Assembly: GCA_028023455.1 (NCBI GenBank)
Contig: JAQFVV010012396.1
Coordinates: forward strand, 21,574,750-21,638,749
Direction: 5' to 3'
Length of the DNA stretch: 64,000 nt
DNA from: Epiperipatus broadwayi
Lineage: Eukaryota; Onychophora; Udeonychophora; Euonychophora; Peripatidae
Shown here piece by piece: positions 1 to 10,322 of the stretch. The notes under the pieces were generated by a model, which was not told the origin of the DNA, searched no databases, and saw only the letters and a list, made by a program, of their open reading frames with translations. Numbering within the stretch: the first letter of the stretch is position 1; every line of letters begins with the position of its first letter. Both the position numbers and the translations under genes were made by a program.

Positions 1-160
1 CAGTTTCTGCTACTCGTGTCATCAGTGAGGTGCTAGGATATTCAAGCATTAGATTAAAAATGCCAGGACAAGCCCAGTACTTTATTTAATATATAACTAT
101 TTAGTAGAAAATCTGAAACTTTCAGACATCCATATGTCTTCCAATCCAGCTATCTAACTT
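1..160. repeat. dispersed repeat R1, copy 1 (truncated by window edge)
   Basis: This stretch aligns by eye over its whole length, with scattered substitutions, to 38862-39020. Both share a run on the theme GAGGTGCTAGG, then TTCAAGCATTAGATTAAAA, then TTCAGACAT, ending in AGCTATCTAACTT. No coding capacity or terminal repeat is visible. The left end may lie outside the window. It is probably a fragment of a non-autonomous element, but its class cannot be told from two copies. Confidence 0.75.
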
Positions 161-3100
161 TTGCAAGCTCTATATATAACATTTGTAAATACAAGCTTAT
201 TAAATTAGGTCACAACATCTGACTTAAGTTTTTTGAAATTATAACTTAATAAATCAATTGTACAAACATTCTATGAGTAAAGTTTGGCTTATATAACAAT
301 ACGTTCTAAGCATAAATGACTCACTTATGCTTTTAAAACTGCTACTGATAGTCAAGTGTTAAATTCATAAAAAATGCATAAATAGAAGTTGGTTACATTT
401 TTTATATTACATACATAGTTAGCACTATATAAATAGACTATTTATTACTGCTTTATGTTATGAAAATTCTTGAATCAATTGTTTTAATTCTCTTTAATCT
501 CAGGTTTAATAGAAAATTATTGATATTTCTTCAAGACATTACAAAAAGAATGTTTTTTTTATCTTTGCTCCAGTTTTAAGAAACTGCTTAATCTTTACAT
601 ACAAAGCAAATGTTTATTTTGGTTAAATTATTTTTACCTATTTATTTTTTAAAATTAATATATATATATATTTTCAATTTCTAAAAGAAATATTCATATT
701 TAATTTAAAGAAACAGAATATTAATTTTAAAAAATTTATATAAAGAAATGAGATATGTCATTTTCAAGGAAAACACCTGCTTAAAAAATATAAAAATTTA
801 ATTATATTTTAACTTAAAAATATTTAAAGAGAAATATTTCAAAAGTATTATTTTAAAAATCTAAACAAATATTTAAAATAAAAATTATTTTTTTGCTAAA
901 AATTTTCTTTATATTTAAATTCAGCATAAATTAAAATTACAAACAAAAATCACTGCATTACTATTTTTACATTTTATGATAGTTAAATTTAAAAAAATAA
1001 ATGTCTGTGTTTTAAACAGTTCAGTTAAACTGTTTAAAAAGAGGTGATGGTAAATCCTAATCTCAGGTTCTATAGAAGAATGACATCTCTCCCATATAAT
1101 CATTTTCTTTTTCTATTTAATATTATACTACATATCTAACCAACCCGACTCATTTGAGAACTTTGTCTTCTAGAAAATAATACACAGATACCTATTTACT
1201 GAGTAGCAATTAGGTTGTATTGAATACATTCTGGATAGTTGATATAAAATTTCTAAATTTTAAAAAATATACAATTATCATCTGTTTGGAGTGAAACTTG
1301 AGTTTATGGCATGATATATGGATGTACAAGGGAATGCACCATGAAACTCTTAAAATTTAAATTGTCTTAGTAAAAATAAGTTCAATGATTCAACTCAGTG
1401 AATTTATTGTTTTTCATTTAGGTTTATTATATATAAAAATTGCTGAATAAAATTAAAAAATGTATTATCATATTTAAATGTTAAAGTAATAAGTTAATAT
1501 ATTTCTCATGTTTATTAAAAGACAGTTTATTATTTAGATTAGTTTATATTTTCAATGTTTTGTTAATTCAGAAAAATAAATTACAAAATCACAAAATGCC
1601 TACCTTTAAAATTCATATATTTGAAGAATATGCCTTATGATAATAATGTTTTGTACTATTTTTCTAATTGACTTTATGTAAAATTTTGTGTTCATTTTTT
1701 TCATAGTATTTGTTTTTAGCGATACAAATCCCAAAAGATGCAAATCTTGAGTCATTTACTCTTAGTAAAAACTAAAATAATAAATCAATATTTATTACTG
1801 TTAAAAATATAAATGAACACATTGTATAGCTATATTGTACTTTTTAAGTAGAAATGTATATATGCTCTTTAATTAAGCAATAAAAATATAGTAGAAACTA
1901 CAGAACACAAGTGAGATTTACTATAATATATTATAGACCAACAATATAATCATAAAAACAAATTTTTAAAAAGTCTCACTTTTTCTGATGTAGATTAACT
2001 GAAAATTAATTTAAAAAATGTTTATTAAAGTTTACTTCTATTCTTATTTTTTTTGCCTTTCTGCAAAAATTAAATGATTATATTGAGGTTTAATATTGTG
2101 CAATTAATTTAAATTAAAAAAAAACCCCAAAACAAACAGCTTTCACGTATTTTTTATATTTTCTGCCGCGTAAATGTTTTACAAGTGAGCATAAGTTTAC
2201 TATAGTAGTTGAAAGTATAATATGTTTTTATAGTTTTTTTTATCTGAATGTTATTACAGTTACTTTGAACTGTTATCTTTTTTATTCTGTAAGAAATTTG
2301 CTTTAATAAAGTGTACGATAAATTATTTTTTAAGGGCTAACGTGATTTGTTTAAATTATTTAAAAAAAAAAAAAATTACAATATTAAACTAATTATTGTT
2401 TAAGAGTACATTTTTATATTTAAAGCAGCCAGTCTTTTAAAAAAAAATTCTACATTTTCTACATCGGCCGTTCTGACAGATAGTATTGCAAAAAAATATT
2501 TTTCATTCATAAACCTGTCTAGACTATTCAAAGGGATTTGACATACTTTTTAGAAAACTTCTTTTGCCAGACTAAAATATTTTGATCTGGTCAATGATGC
2601 CTTAGATTTTATGTACAGTGGTTATATAGATAAAAAACATATGAGATTTATAAATGGCATTTACTTGATACACTTCTAAAAACTCTGGATGCCCACAGCG
2701 TTCAATTATTGTTCCCCCCTTTTTTTGTCTGTTTTATAAAAATATAATTTTATACCTCGTTTAAATGTTTCTACTTCTCATACTTTTTCCAATGTTGCTT
2801 AGCTTTATTTGATTTTCCTGTAAATTATCTTTTATAGTAATCAAATATACTTGATAGGATTTGGCAACAATAATAGAAATAACTAATATATATATTGAAA
2901 CATAATAAGCATTTACACTATGATGTATTAATTTTGTCTTTATTTAATTACTATAACTTATGATTTAAGATACCATGCAATATCTGTTGCTTACTGAATA
3001 TAATTTTTTTATGTACCAATATATTTTAGCTTTAAGTTAATAAAAAGAAGTGTCATTAGCATAATTACGTTTATTCAGAACATAATTTATATGAGCCAGA

Positions 3101-3430
3101 TTTAAAAAGAATTATCTTTACTAACAATTTTACTTTGAAGACAGTGAGATTTTATAGTAAACATTCTTTTATTGATCTAAAAATAGATAGTTAAACGGTT
3201 GATGTTAAAGAATACTTTTTTAAAAATTAAAAATTGTAATTTAGCCTTTATTGAAATTGGTATTTTTTTTTCATTAATATTTATTTTTTGTGTAGTTTTT
3301 TTTTTTTTTTGTGTGTGTGTGCCTATTTGTTTATTATAAATATACTGATAATTTAACTTGATAGAAAAGAGCAATTTGCTAAACAATGATATTTGTTGAA
3401 TTATATATCTTCTTAACTAGCAATAAAGTC
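161..3430. other. AT-rich non-coding DNA
   Basis: No gene is recognised here. The short ORFs present are low-complexity and match nothing I know. The sequence is dominated by A/T homopolymers and short (TA)n runs. An 11-bp perfect inverted repeat (TTTAAACAGTT and its complement) lies at 1011-1037 with a short spacer, and looks like chance in such AT-rich DNA. Confidence 0.7.
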
Positions 3431-3495
3431 AATTATCTATTTATCTATCTACTTACCTCCCTACCTACTTACCCACTACCTACCTATCTATATAA
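3431..3495. repeat. degenerate CTAT/CTAC microsatellite
   Basis: An interrupted tetranucleotide run of the TATC/CTAC/TACC kind. It may be an old relative of the long (GATA)n and (TATC)n tracts at 39.1 kb and 61.5 kb. Confidence 0.8.
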
Positions 3496-3501
3496 CCATT
3501 A

Positions 3502-3580
3502 TTAATCAGTCATCACTTAGACAATCTCAATATAAATAATAATCAACAATCACAAACTGTTGTCACGGCAACATTCTTTT
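3502..3580 (-). repeat. dispersed repeat family D, minus-strand copy
   Basis: The reverse complement resembles 22850-22952 and 56126-56222. Shared elements are a GTTG...CAAC mini-hairpin, a run like TTGATTGTTATTTATATTGAG and a downstream TGACTGAT/TGACTGGT. The three copies differ at many sites, so the family is old. No protein or tRNA-like head can be seen. Confidence 0.6.
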
Positions 3581-4090
3581 AAAAATACTTATAAACAATT
3601 AATTTATTTTTTACATCTTAAAAAAACTTGAAATAAAATAAAATTCAAACTTGATTGATATTAATGTTGAAATATAAAAGAAAAATACCCAAATTAACTT
3701 TCTAGGATTTTTAATTTAAAAATCTTTTCTTTTCCCCTGGTTACAGCTTTAATTTAGGAATATAAGATAAACTAAAATCTATAATATTTTAGTTTATATT
3801 GTAATTATTCAATATAGAAAAAGAATGATATAGCAACACAGAAACTGATGCAACTATTTTACACAAGACAAGTATCAAACTCGTCTTATGGCAATTGCAG
3901 TTCCACATATTTCATTTTAGTGTGGTTTTTTTTTACAGTTATGACAAAAGACATTGTAAATAACAAATGGAAAATTGTAATTAGTCATGAAAAGATTATA
4001 AAAGCTTATGCAACTTAAAATATTGTAGTATAAAGAGAAATTACAGAATTATCTTTAAATATATTAAAATATATATAGCGAATTTTGATG
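3581..4090. other. AT-rich non-coding DNA
   Basis: Nothing recognisable on either strand. Confidence 0.6.
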
Positions 4091-4091
4091 T

Positions 4092-4165
4092 AGTACTGTG
4101 GTAAAGTAATGGATTTAAGAGCTAACATTCTCTAGGCCAAGTTCAATTCTTTTACCTGTTGTTTT
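4092..4165 (+). repeat. SINE-like fragment, family 2 (tRNA-like head)
   Basis: The head GTGGTAAAGTAATGGATTTA resembles a tRNA A-box region, and GGCCAAGTTCAATTC, 35-45 bases on, resembles a degraded B box (GGTTCRANTCC). A related arrangement is seen in both arms of the large inverted repeat at 53.46-53.53 kb and 54.36-54.43 kb. It is too degenerate to be a working tRNA. Confidence 0.45.
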
Positions 4166-5365
4166 GAATGTCACAAGACTTTCAGTGATGAAACATTCAA
4201 TTACTTTTCGCTAATCATATATATATATGAAATGCTATTAATTGTAATAGAAAGCTAATTTTAGATGAAAATGGAGAAGTTACTATCATACATAATTAGC
4301 AATAGAAAATAAATTATAAATTATTATTTTTATGGCATAACAAGTGTAATATTATTATATAAAGTATTTCCTTAATATTATATTTCTTATAAATACAAAA
4401 CATAAATATTAACTTTTGTCTTAAGTATAAAACTTTATTAATGCATTTGATAAGAATATGTCTGTAAATATTTCATCAAATTCAAGAGCATTATAGAAAA
4501 TTGTTCATATTTATTATAATTTAAAACTATTCAAGATTATAATAATAGGAAAAAAAACAAAAAAATTGAGTACTATATAATATATAAGCATGTGCAATGA
4601 TGATTATTTCTGAGCCAAATTCCAAGCCTTGGACAAAATACTTTTCAAGTTTATTTTAAAAAGCAATACTGGTTTAATTTGAAAATTTTACTAAATCCTA
4701 TATATGTCATATTAAAAGAGGTTGATAAATTTATTTGATACAAGATGTACCCACAATTTTGCAAGGCCATCATTTTGATATGGGAAATTGACAGTGTTTA
4801 CTTCCTTCATATAAAACATGGTTCATAATAAAAAATACAGATTATTAAATATAATATTTGTAATACTATTTTTTTAATTGGTTCCTTTAACAATTTTTTT
4901 TAAATAAATGTGAGAAATTTACTATTGAAAAATTAAAAAAAAAAGTTTGGAATATATCTGGAAAAGTAGAAATACATTTAGCTTTATTAATAGTTGCTGT
5001 TTATTAATGGCAGAATACAAAAATGATGACCTGAAAAGCATTTTTGTAATATTGATTTTAATTGATTGCTTTAATAATTTTTTTAAAGATTTAATGTAAA
5101 TTAAAGAAAATATTTTAATATTATATAAATAAATGCCTGGTCTGAAAGGCTATCATTGTCTGTTTATTTGGTATGTAAATTTGATGGCACACAATAGTTT
5201 ATTAAAGTCAGACTTTCATATAAAATATGAATGACCAGGGTAGTTTTTAATAGATGGTGACATGTGACAGCCTTGAAGACAAACATTCAAAATGATCATA
5301 AGATAGCTTTGTGGACAAACATTCTAAGAAAACACTTGACATACTTATGGACAAGCATTCACATG
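4166..5365. other. AT-rich non-coding DNA
   Basis: No gene or named repeat is seen. Around 5225-5360 the theme 'GACAAACATTC / GACAAGCATTC' recurs three times (about 5278, 5314 and 5351), a short irregular repeat just before the TA microsatellite. Confidence 0.6.
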
Positions 5366-5366
5366 G

Positions 5367-5466
<100 letters not shown>

Positions 5467-6100
5467 TATTCTCAACAAATTGTTTACTTTTCTAGCTTAT
5501 GCAATTTACAATACAACAAGAGCAACTTGTTTTTCTGGAGCCATCTGCTGTATCTTGGGTAATCTGTTATTAATTAATGTTAACACCTCACAAAGTTCTT
5601 GCCTTTATTCAAAAGTATTTGGAAATTTTAAAAAATTACAAATATATGGTTATTGATCTGTAATAAGATTTATATATTTCAGAACTTTTTTAATTTGAAT
5701 GTTAAAATATAATTAAAGTTGATTATTATATGTATAACTGCAATTTTCCAACTTTGAAACCCATGTTAAAGGCAAAAATTATAAACCAGTATGATAATAT
5801 GAATTTAAATATACTAACATTTGATAATCACTGACCACTTAAGCCTATTATAGATAACAGTAGAATAGAGAGCTGCTTTTATTTTGTCATCAATATATTT
5901 GTTTAATGACACTATAACATCTCTTTGTAATTTTTTATAATTTATTCAGTTTTTCAATAGCAAACATCAACAATTTTTTTAGAAAAATATTAAGCCATTT
6001 CCAATTACAGTAATTACATATTGTATATATAATGTTTAATTAGTATCATATGGAAAACTACAAAATATATATACAATTTTTACAACTTTTTCAAATAACA
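5467..6100. other. non-coding DNA with a dispersed-repeat fragment
   Basis: The segment near 5795-5895 (containing ACATTTGATAATCACTGA and GAGAGCTGCTTTT) recurs at about 12055-12135, with substitutions, and less clearly near 12450. This marks another old interspersed repeat. Nothing else is recognisable. Confidence 0.55.
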
Positions 6101-6103
6101 AGC

Positions 6104-6210
6104 ATTGGTGGTCAAGAGGTCAGCAATGGCTGCTTTACAAGCAGTTGTCCTGGGTTAGCGGGTTCGCTTTCTGGCTGATGCTATGACACATGAGGGGGAA
6201 AAAAACTATA
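6104..6210 (+). repeat. tRNA-derived SINE, copy 1
   Basis: The copy has an A-box-like GTGGTCAAGAGGTCAGC, an anticodon-arm-like hairpin GCTTTACAAGC, a B-box-like GGGTTCGCTTTC, then a conserved GATGCTATGACA and an A-rich end. Three relatives lie at 20780-20872 (minus), 26066-26172 and 32935-33020. The spacing between anticodon arm and B box is longer than in most tRNAs, as in class II tRNAs. A short body and A-rich 3' end fit a SINE rather than a tRNA gene. Confidence 0.8.
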
Positions 6211-6685
6211 TTAAATATATTCAAAAATTTATTTTAATTAAATTAATAATTAAAAAAAAATGTACCAATAATACTAGCTATGATTAATGGAATATTATGA
6301 TTGCTAAATAATATTTAGTATTATTACTTTTATTAATAGCAACTTAATTCCCTATGTTAGTTTTGCACATTGGAACAGCCATGGCCTTGAGAGCAAAGAG
6401 TTTCTCGATTGAAACTCATTATTCACTCCTGGCACTCAAATGCCACATAAACTGCTCAAAAATTAATAATTTAGTTATTTCTGTTTATTAAAACAGTTTA
6501 TTTATAAATTACTTAAACTTAATGTGATTACATTTTATGTGATATATTTAAACAAGACCTATATATTGATAGATAATGATACATCTAATACATTAGCAAT
6601 GACAAAATAATCTAATTTAAATCACTTAAAAGATAACATACAATATATTAAATATATGAAATACTATCAACTATGTAGATTGTAA
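6211..6685. other. AT-rich non-coding DNA
   Basis: No gene is recognised. A stretch near 6360-6450 (GGAACAGCC...GGCACTCAAATGCC) is less AT-rich and could be a repeat fragment, but no second copy was found by eye. Confidence 0.5.
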
Positions 6686-6686
6686 A

Positions 6687-6843
6687 AGAACCAGAAAGAG
6701 ACCACATGTGAGATGAATGGATGAAATAAGAAAGTGTGCAGGGGTGATGTGGAGAAGAGGAGCTAAAGATAGGAGAATATGGATTAAACTTGGAGAGCCC
6801 TTCATCCTGCAGTGGATTGATAATGGTTGATGATGATGATGTA
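6687..6843 (+). pseudogene. RTE-type LINE, 3' end of the reverse-transcriptase ORF with (TGA)n tail
   Basis: The frame from 6687 reads RTRKRPHVR-stop-MDEIRKCAG, then VMWRRGAKDRRIWIKLGEPF and ILQWIDNG before a stop at 6828-6830. This is the conserved C-terminal tail of endonuclease/reverse-transcriptase proteins of the RTE clade (pattern RGRPxxRWxDEI...W...AxDRxxWxxLGExFxxQW). The single internal stop stands where the family has Trp, so TGG to TGA decay is likely. The stop codon runs straight into (TGA)n, and short simple-repeat tails are usual for RTE elements. Only about 48 codons remain, so this is a severely 5'-truncated copy. Other RTE remnants are at 24.85-27.4, 59.18-59.40 and 61.85-62.53 kb. 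Confidence 0.85.
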
Positions 6844-8555
6844 ATGAACAAGGGTTCAGATAATTATAAAAAATAAAGCTTACACAATTGTGTGATATAC
6901 CCATGCTGATTTTTCTCCTTAAAATATTGTCACAAAATTCTACTTTTTTATTTAAAGAATAACATTTAAAGAAGGTTTCAAATTATACTGTTATCTAGCC
7001 TTAACATAAGTAAAATATAATAGATATATAATTCTTTTTTGGTTTAGAGCAGTAATAGAGTAACAAAATCTGGAGCATGGACAGTGCCCACTTATCATTC
7101 TCAGTGCCTACAATTCCTATGAACTCCTAAAAAATAGTCATTTGATTATTTTTATAGATATATGACAACCAGTATATAGGGTAAATAAAAACAAAATAGT
7201 AAAATAGTAAATGATAAAAAGTCAGACAGAGCTTAATATGTTTTATAACTCATTGTGCTTTAAATAATTTTTTTATAGACTGGCACTTAAGAGCAAAAAA
7301 ATAATAATACCAGATCAAGATGAACTACCCAACATTATATACTATTTTTAGTCAAAAATAGAAATGCATGCTGTTTATATTATTCTTAAAGTTTGTAAAT
7401 AAAGAGTAAATGTAGAGATTAAAAATTTGACATATCTGCATAAAAGGATCTTGAGGTTAATTTTAAGTATTTGTAGCATAAAGCTGGGCACATTGTAACA
7501 TGTCTGAAATACGTGAAACACATTACTTCCAACAGAACACTTGTAGAATCAAAATTAATTGTTTAAATTTCGCTTATATAATAATTTTATTGAATAATTT
7601 GAATTATAGTTTTCTCTTATTAAAAGTAATAACGCAACATCATAGTTTTAATGATTTAATAAAACTTATTATATTAACCGAATTTGAACAATTAATTTGT
7701 TGTTTAGTATATATATTTATTACAAAAACAGTATAATAAAAATATTAAATATTTTGTTTGAAAACTATATCATAATTTGGATATATAATCAAAATTAAAC
7801 TTAAAGATATATATTGTTTAGTTGAAATGTATCTTGAAGGTAATTGAACAAAAATTTTAAGGAAATTAATGTCACCAAAATTTTAGAATCTAAAAGTACT
7901 TTTATAATAAAAATCAAGAGACACCTGTAAGTAAATTAACATTTAACTAATTTATCAGATAGTCATATTTAAGAACAAAATGTGCAATGAGATAAAAATA
8001 TTTAACAAGTTATAAACAATTGGTAAATCATTAAAACAATTTGTTAATGTAGTGATGTATATTTTAACTTTGATTAGAAATGAAAAACTGCTTTTAAAAA
8101 TATTAAGTTCAAAGCATATCTACAAAAGGTTTGATAAATTACATTATATAACAGACATATGATTTGACTCAATGAGTTTAAATTATTGCTTGTGATATTT
8201 ATTATACACATCCATATGTTGTAATAATTTGACTAGTTTTTAATTCTGGTGATGACTTAAATTTTACCATTAAAAGATTGTGCAGATTACAAATAATTGC
8301 AGATAACACGGTTTTAAAGTTGGAAAAAAGCTGATTTTTGTAAACATTTGGGACAACAACCCCATGATGAACTAGATAATAGATCTTATAAAAAATTGAA
8401 AGTATTTAACATGCTACTAACAGATACAGTATTTGGAAAACTTTACACAATATTGATATCACCAAGAAAAGGATACAGTGAGCTGTAATACCATATGTGG
8501 CAAAAATATACCTCTTATGTGATGTATTCCAATGATTAAATTAATATATCTAAAT
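6844..8555. other. AT-rich non-coding DNA
   Basis: No convincing gene. The segments near 7045-7130 and 18305-18400 share a loose resemblance (GGTTTAG..C.GTAATAGA...) that may reflect an old SINE. Nothing else is recognised. Confidence 0.55.
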
Positions 8556-8559
8556 AGTA

Positions 8560-8925
8560 TTTATTTATAGTATTTATTTTATAAAGTGCCGATGGTATTG
8601 AAATTAAACTGAGAGACTGCAAACTTCTCAAGTGCTTATGACTATCAACAGCCAATCAGATCATAAACACTGAGACAGTGAGTTGAGTGTGAAGATATTT
8701 AAGATTCATGCTTTCAGATTTAAGTACTTTAGACTGGCTTGGATATATAGAAAGCCAAGTAAAGAAGAGGGTGGAACCACCCTTTTCTTGTTAAATTATC
8801 TGTCTCAGTGTTTACGATCTGATTGGCTGTTGATAGTCATAAGCGCTTGAGAGGTTTGCAGTCTCTCAGTTTAATTTCAATACCGTCTGCACTTTATAAA
8901 ATAAATATTATTTACATATATTGCT
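8560..8925. mobile_element. palindromic MITE-like element with long terminal inverted repeats
   Basis: The left arm (about 8560-8680) is the near-complement of the right arm (about 8797-8925). Each contains AAACTGAGAGACTGCAAAC, AGCGCTTATGACTATCAACA or its complement, CAGCCAATCAGATC and AACACTGAGACAG. The spacer is only about 115 bp. There is no coding capacity, so this is a non-autonomous, foldback-type DNA element. A duplicated part lies at 8999-9196 and a partial relative at about 63515-63640. I could not fix the exact ends or a target-site duplication. Confidence 0.8.
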
Positions 8926-8998
8926 GCAAGTTATAACATCGAAAAACTACTGCGTAGTAAATCGAAAGAATTCACGCTGTATGTTTGTAATTTGAACT

Positions 8999-9196
8999 CA
9001 GTGAGTTGAGTGTGAAGATATTTAAAATTCATGCTTTCAGATCTAATTACTTTAGACTGGCTTGGATATATAGAAAGACAAGTAAAGAAGAGAGTGGAAC
9101 CACCTTTTTATTATTAAATTCTCTGTCTCAGTGTTTACGATCTGATTGGCTGTTGATAGTCATAAGCGCTTGAGAGGTTTGCAGTCTCTCAGTTTA
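8999..9196. repeat. direct duplication of the central and right part of the 8.6-kb palindromic element
   Basis: 8999-9196 repeats 8676-8873 at the same length (198 bp) with few substitutions, at an offset of 323 bp. The copy begins at CAGTGAGTTGAGTGTGAAG and ends at GCAGTCTCTCAGTTTA, so it lacks the left arm. It is either a segmental tandem duplication or a second, deleted insertion of the family. Confidence 0.9.
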
Positions 9197-9725
9197 TATC
9201 TAAATAGATAGCTATCATTGCAGATATAGAAAGCATAAATTCCAATCTGAGTCATGTGATGCAAAAAATATACAAGCATGTCACTGTTATATGAGCTGAA
9301 ATTTGCAAGATTTGGCTTATTATTTACATTTGGTAGAAATTATGGATTTTAAAAAATACAGAGTGAAAAAGAAATATCATTCATAACCAAATTGGATTTA
9401 TATTTGATAGATGCATTGCAGCTCAATCTGATTTGTGTATAAAATTATTTAATATATTCCACTTTTTAGCAAACATTTTTTGCACCTTTTCAAAAAAGTT
9501 GATCAAAACATTTGTTTCTATATATGTTGTAAAAAAACAGAAATTCATGTGAATCTAGATAATTTTCACATTTTTTACAATATGAATGCAAAGAATCCTT
9601 AGTTTTTCATTTCTACCTTAAAAAATATTGTTAGTATATTATTTGCATTCATTTGCAACCTTTAATTATAGTTATGTTAGGACTAGATTATAAATAAATA
9701 TGGTTTTATCAATATGTGTGTGATC
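9197..9725. other. non-coding DNA, possible highly decayed RT remnant
   Basis: Near 9380-9520 the plus strand reads NQIGFIFDRCIAAQ, loosely like the 'QxGFxxGRS' block of LINE reverse transcriptases, followed by stop codons. No downstream RT motif supports it, so I give this little weight. Confidence 0.25.
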
Positions 9726-9729
9726 AAAT

Positions 9730-9800
9730 TGTCAGAAGTATGAGATAGTGTGAATAGTTGAGGGTCAAAGTCTGAGTTCAAACCCCCTATACATTACATA
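9730..9800 (+). repeat. dispersed repeat family C, tRNA-like part only
   Basis: GAGATAGTGTGAATAGTTGA, then AGTCTGAGTTCAAACCCCCT, matches the end of the family C copies at 23177-23570 (reverse strand), 45960-46085 and 59463-59962. GAGTTCAAACCCC resembles a tRNA B box. Confidence 0.65.
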
Positions 9801-10165
9801 TTGGAGTGCAGATATGAAAAAGCCTATACTGTAGAAAAAAATCATATATTAATATTGGATATTGGATATATATATTAAAAAATAAACTGTTTTTCGGGGT
9901 TAATAAGTAAAATAATAGCATGATATATAAACAAATCATGTGTACTTTTTTTTTTTTATTAAAAAACTTTATAACAAACTATATACAAATATTAACGTAT
10001 TTACAGTAGACTAGTTATAATATATTGGCAGCAGTATGATAAAACTATAACCATAGTGGTACAAATAATACAATAAGTTGCTTAACTCCAATGTGTATAT
10101 ATATAAAATACTCATTTAAAAAAGGAGGGTATTATCTATGTTTGCGATGGCAGACTGCTGCACCT
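9801..10165. other. AT-rich non-coding DNA
   Basis: Nothing recognisable. Confidence 0.6.
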
Positions 10166-10167
10166 TT

Positions 10168-10322
10168 TTACAATGGGAGGGGGGGGGCGATTGCGACAGC
10201 AGAATACCAAGTTGTGACTTTTCAATATGGCATATTAAAAAAAATCACAACTTTTAAAAATGTTTTTAAAAGTCACAATTACATCATTCTGCCATTGAAA
10301 ACACCTTCCCTCCCACACTCGA
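10168..10322. repeat. snap-back repeat with G-run
   Basis: The left half holds a G-rich run and AGTTGTGACTTTT. The right half holds AAAAGTCACAATT and a C-rich CCTTCCCTCCC, so the halves are loosely complementary around an AT-rich centre at about 10225-10265. CAGCAGAAT on the left pairs with ATTCTGCC on the right. It resembles a small MITE or foldback element. It is visibly richer in G+C than its flanks. Confidence 0.55.

Noticed and set aside
6104-6205. A genuine tRNA gene at 6.1 kb (and 20.8, 26.1, 32.9 kb)
   Set aside because: A/B-box-like parts are present but acceptor pairing and normal arm spacing are not, and the four copies share a non-tRNA 3' part with an A-run, as SINEs do.
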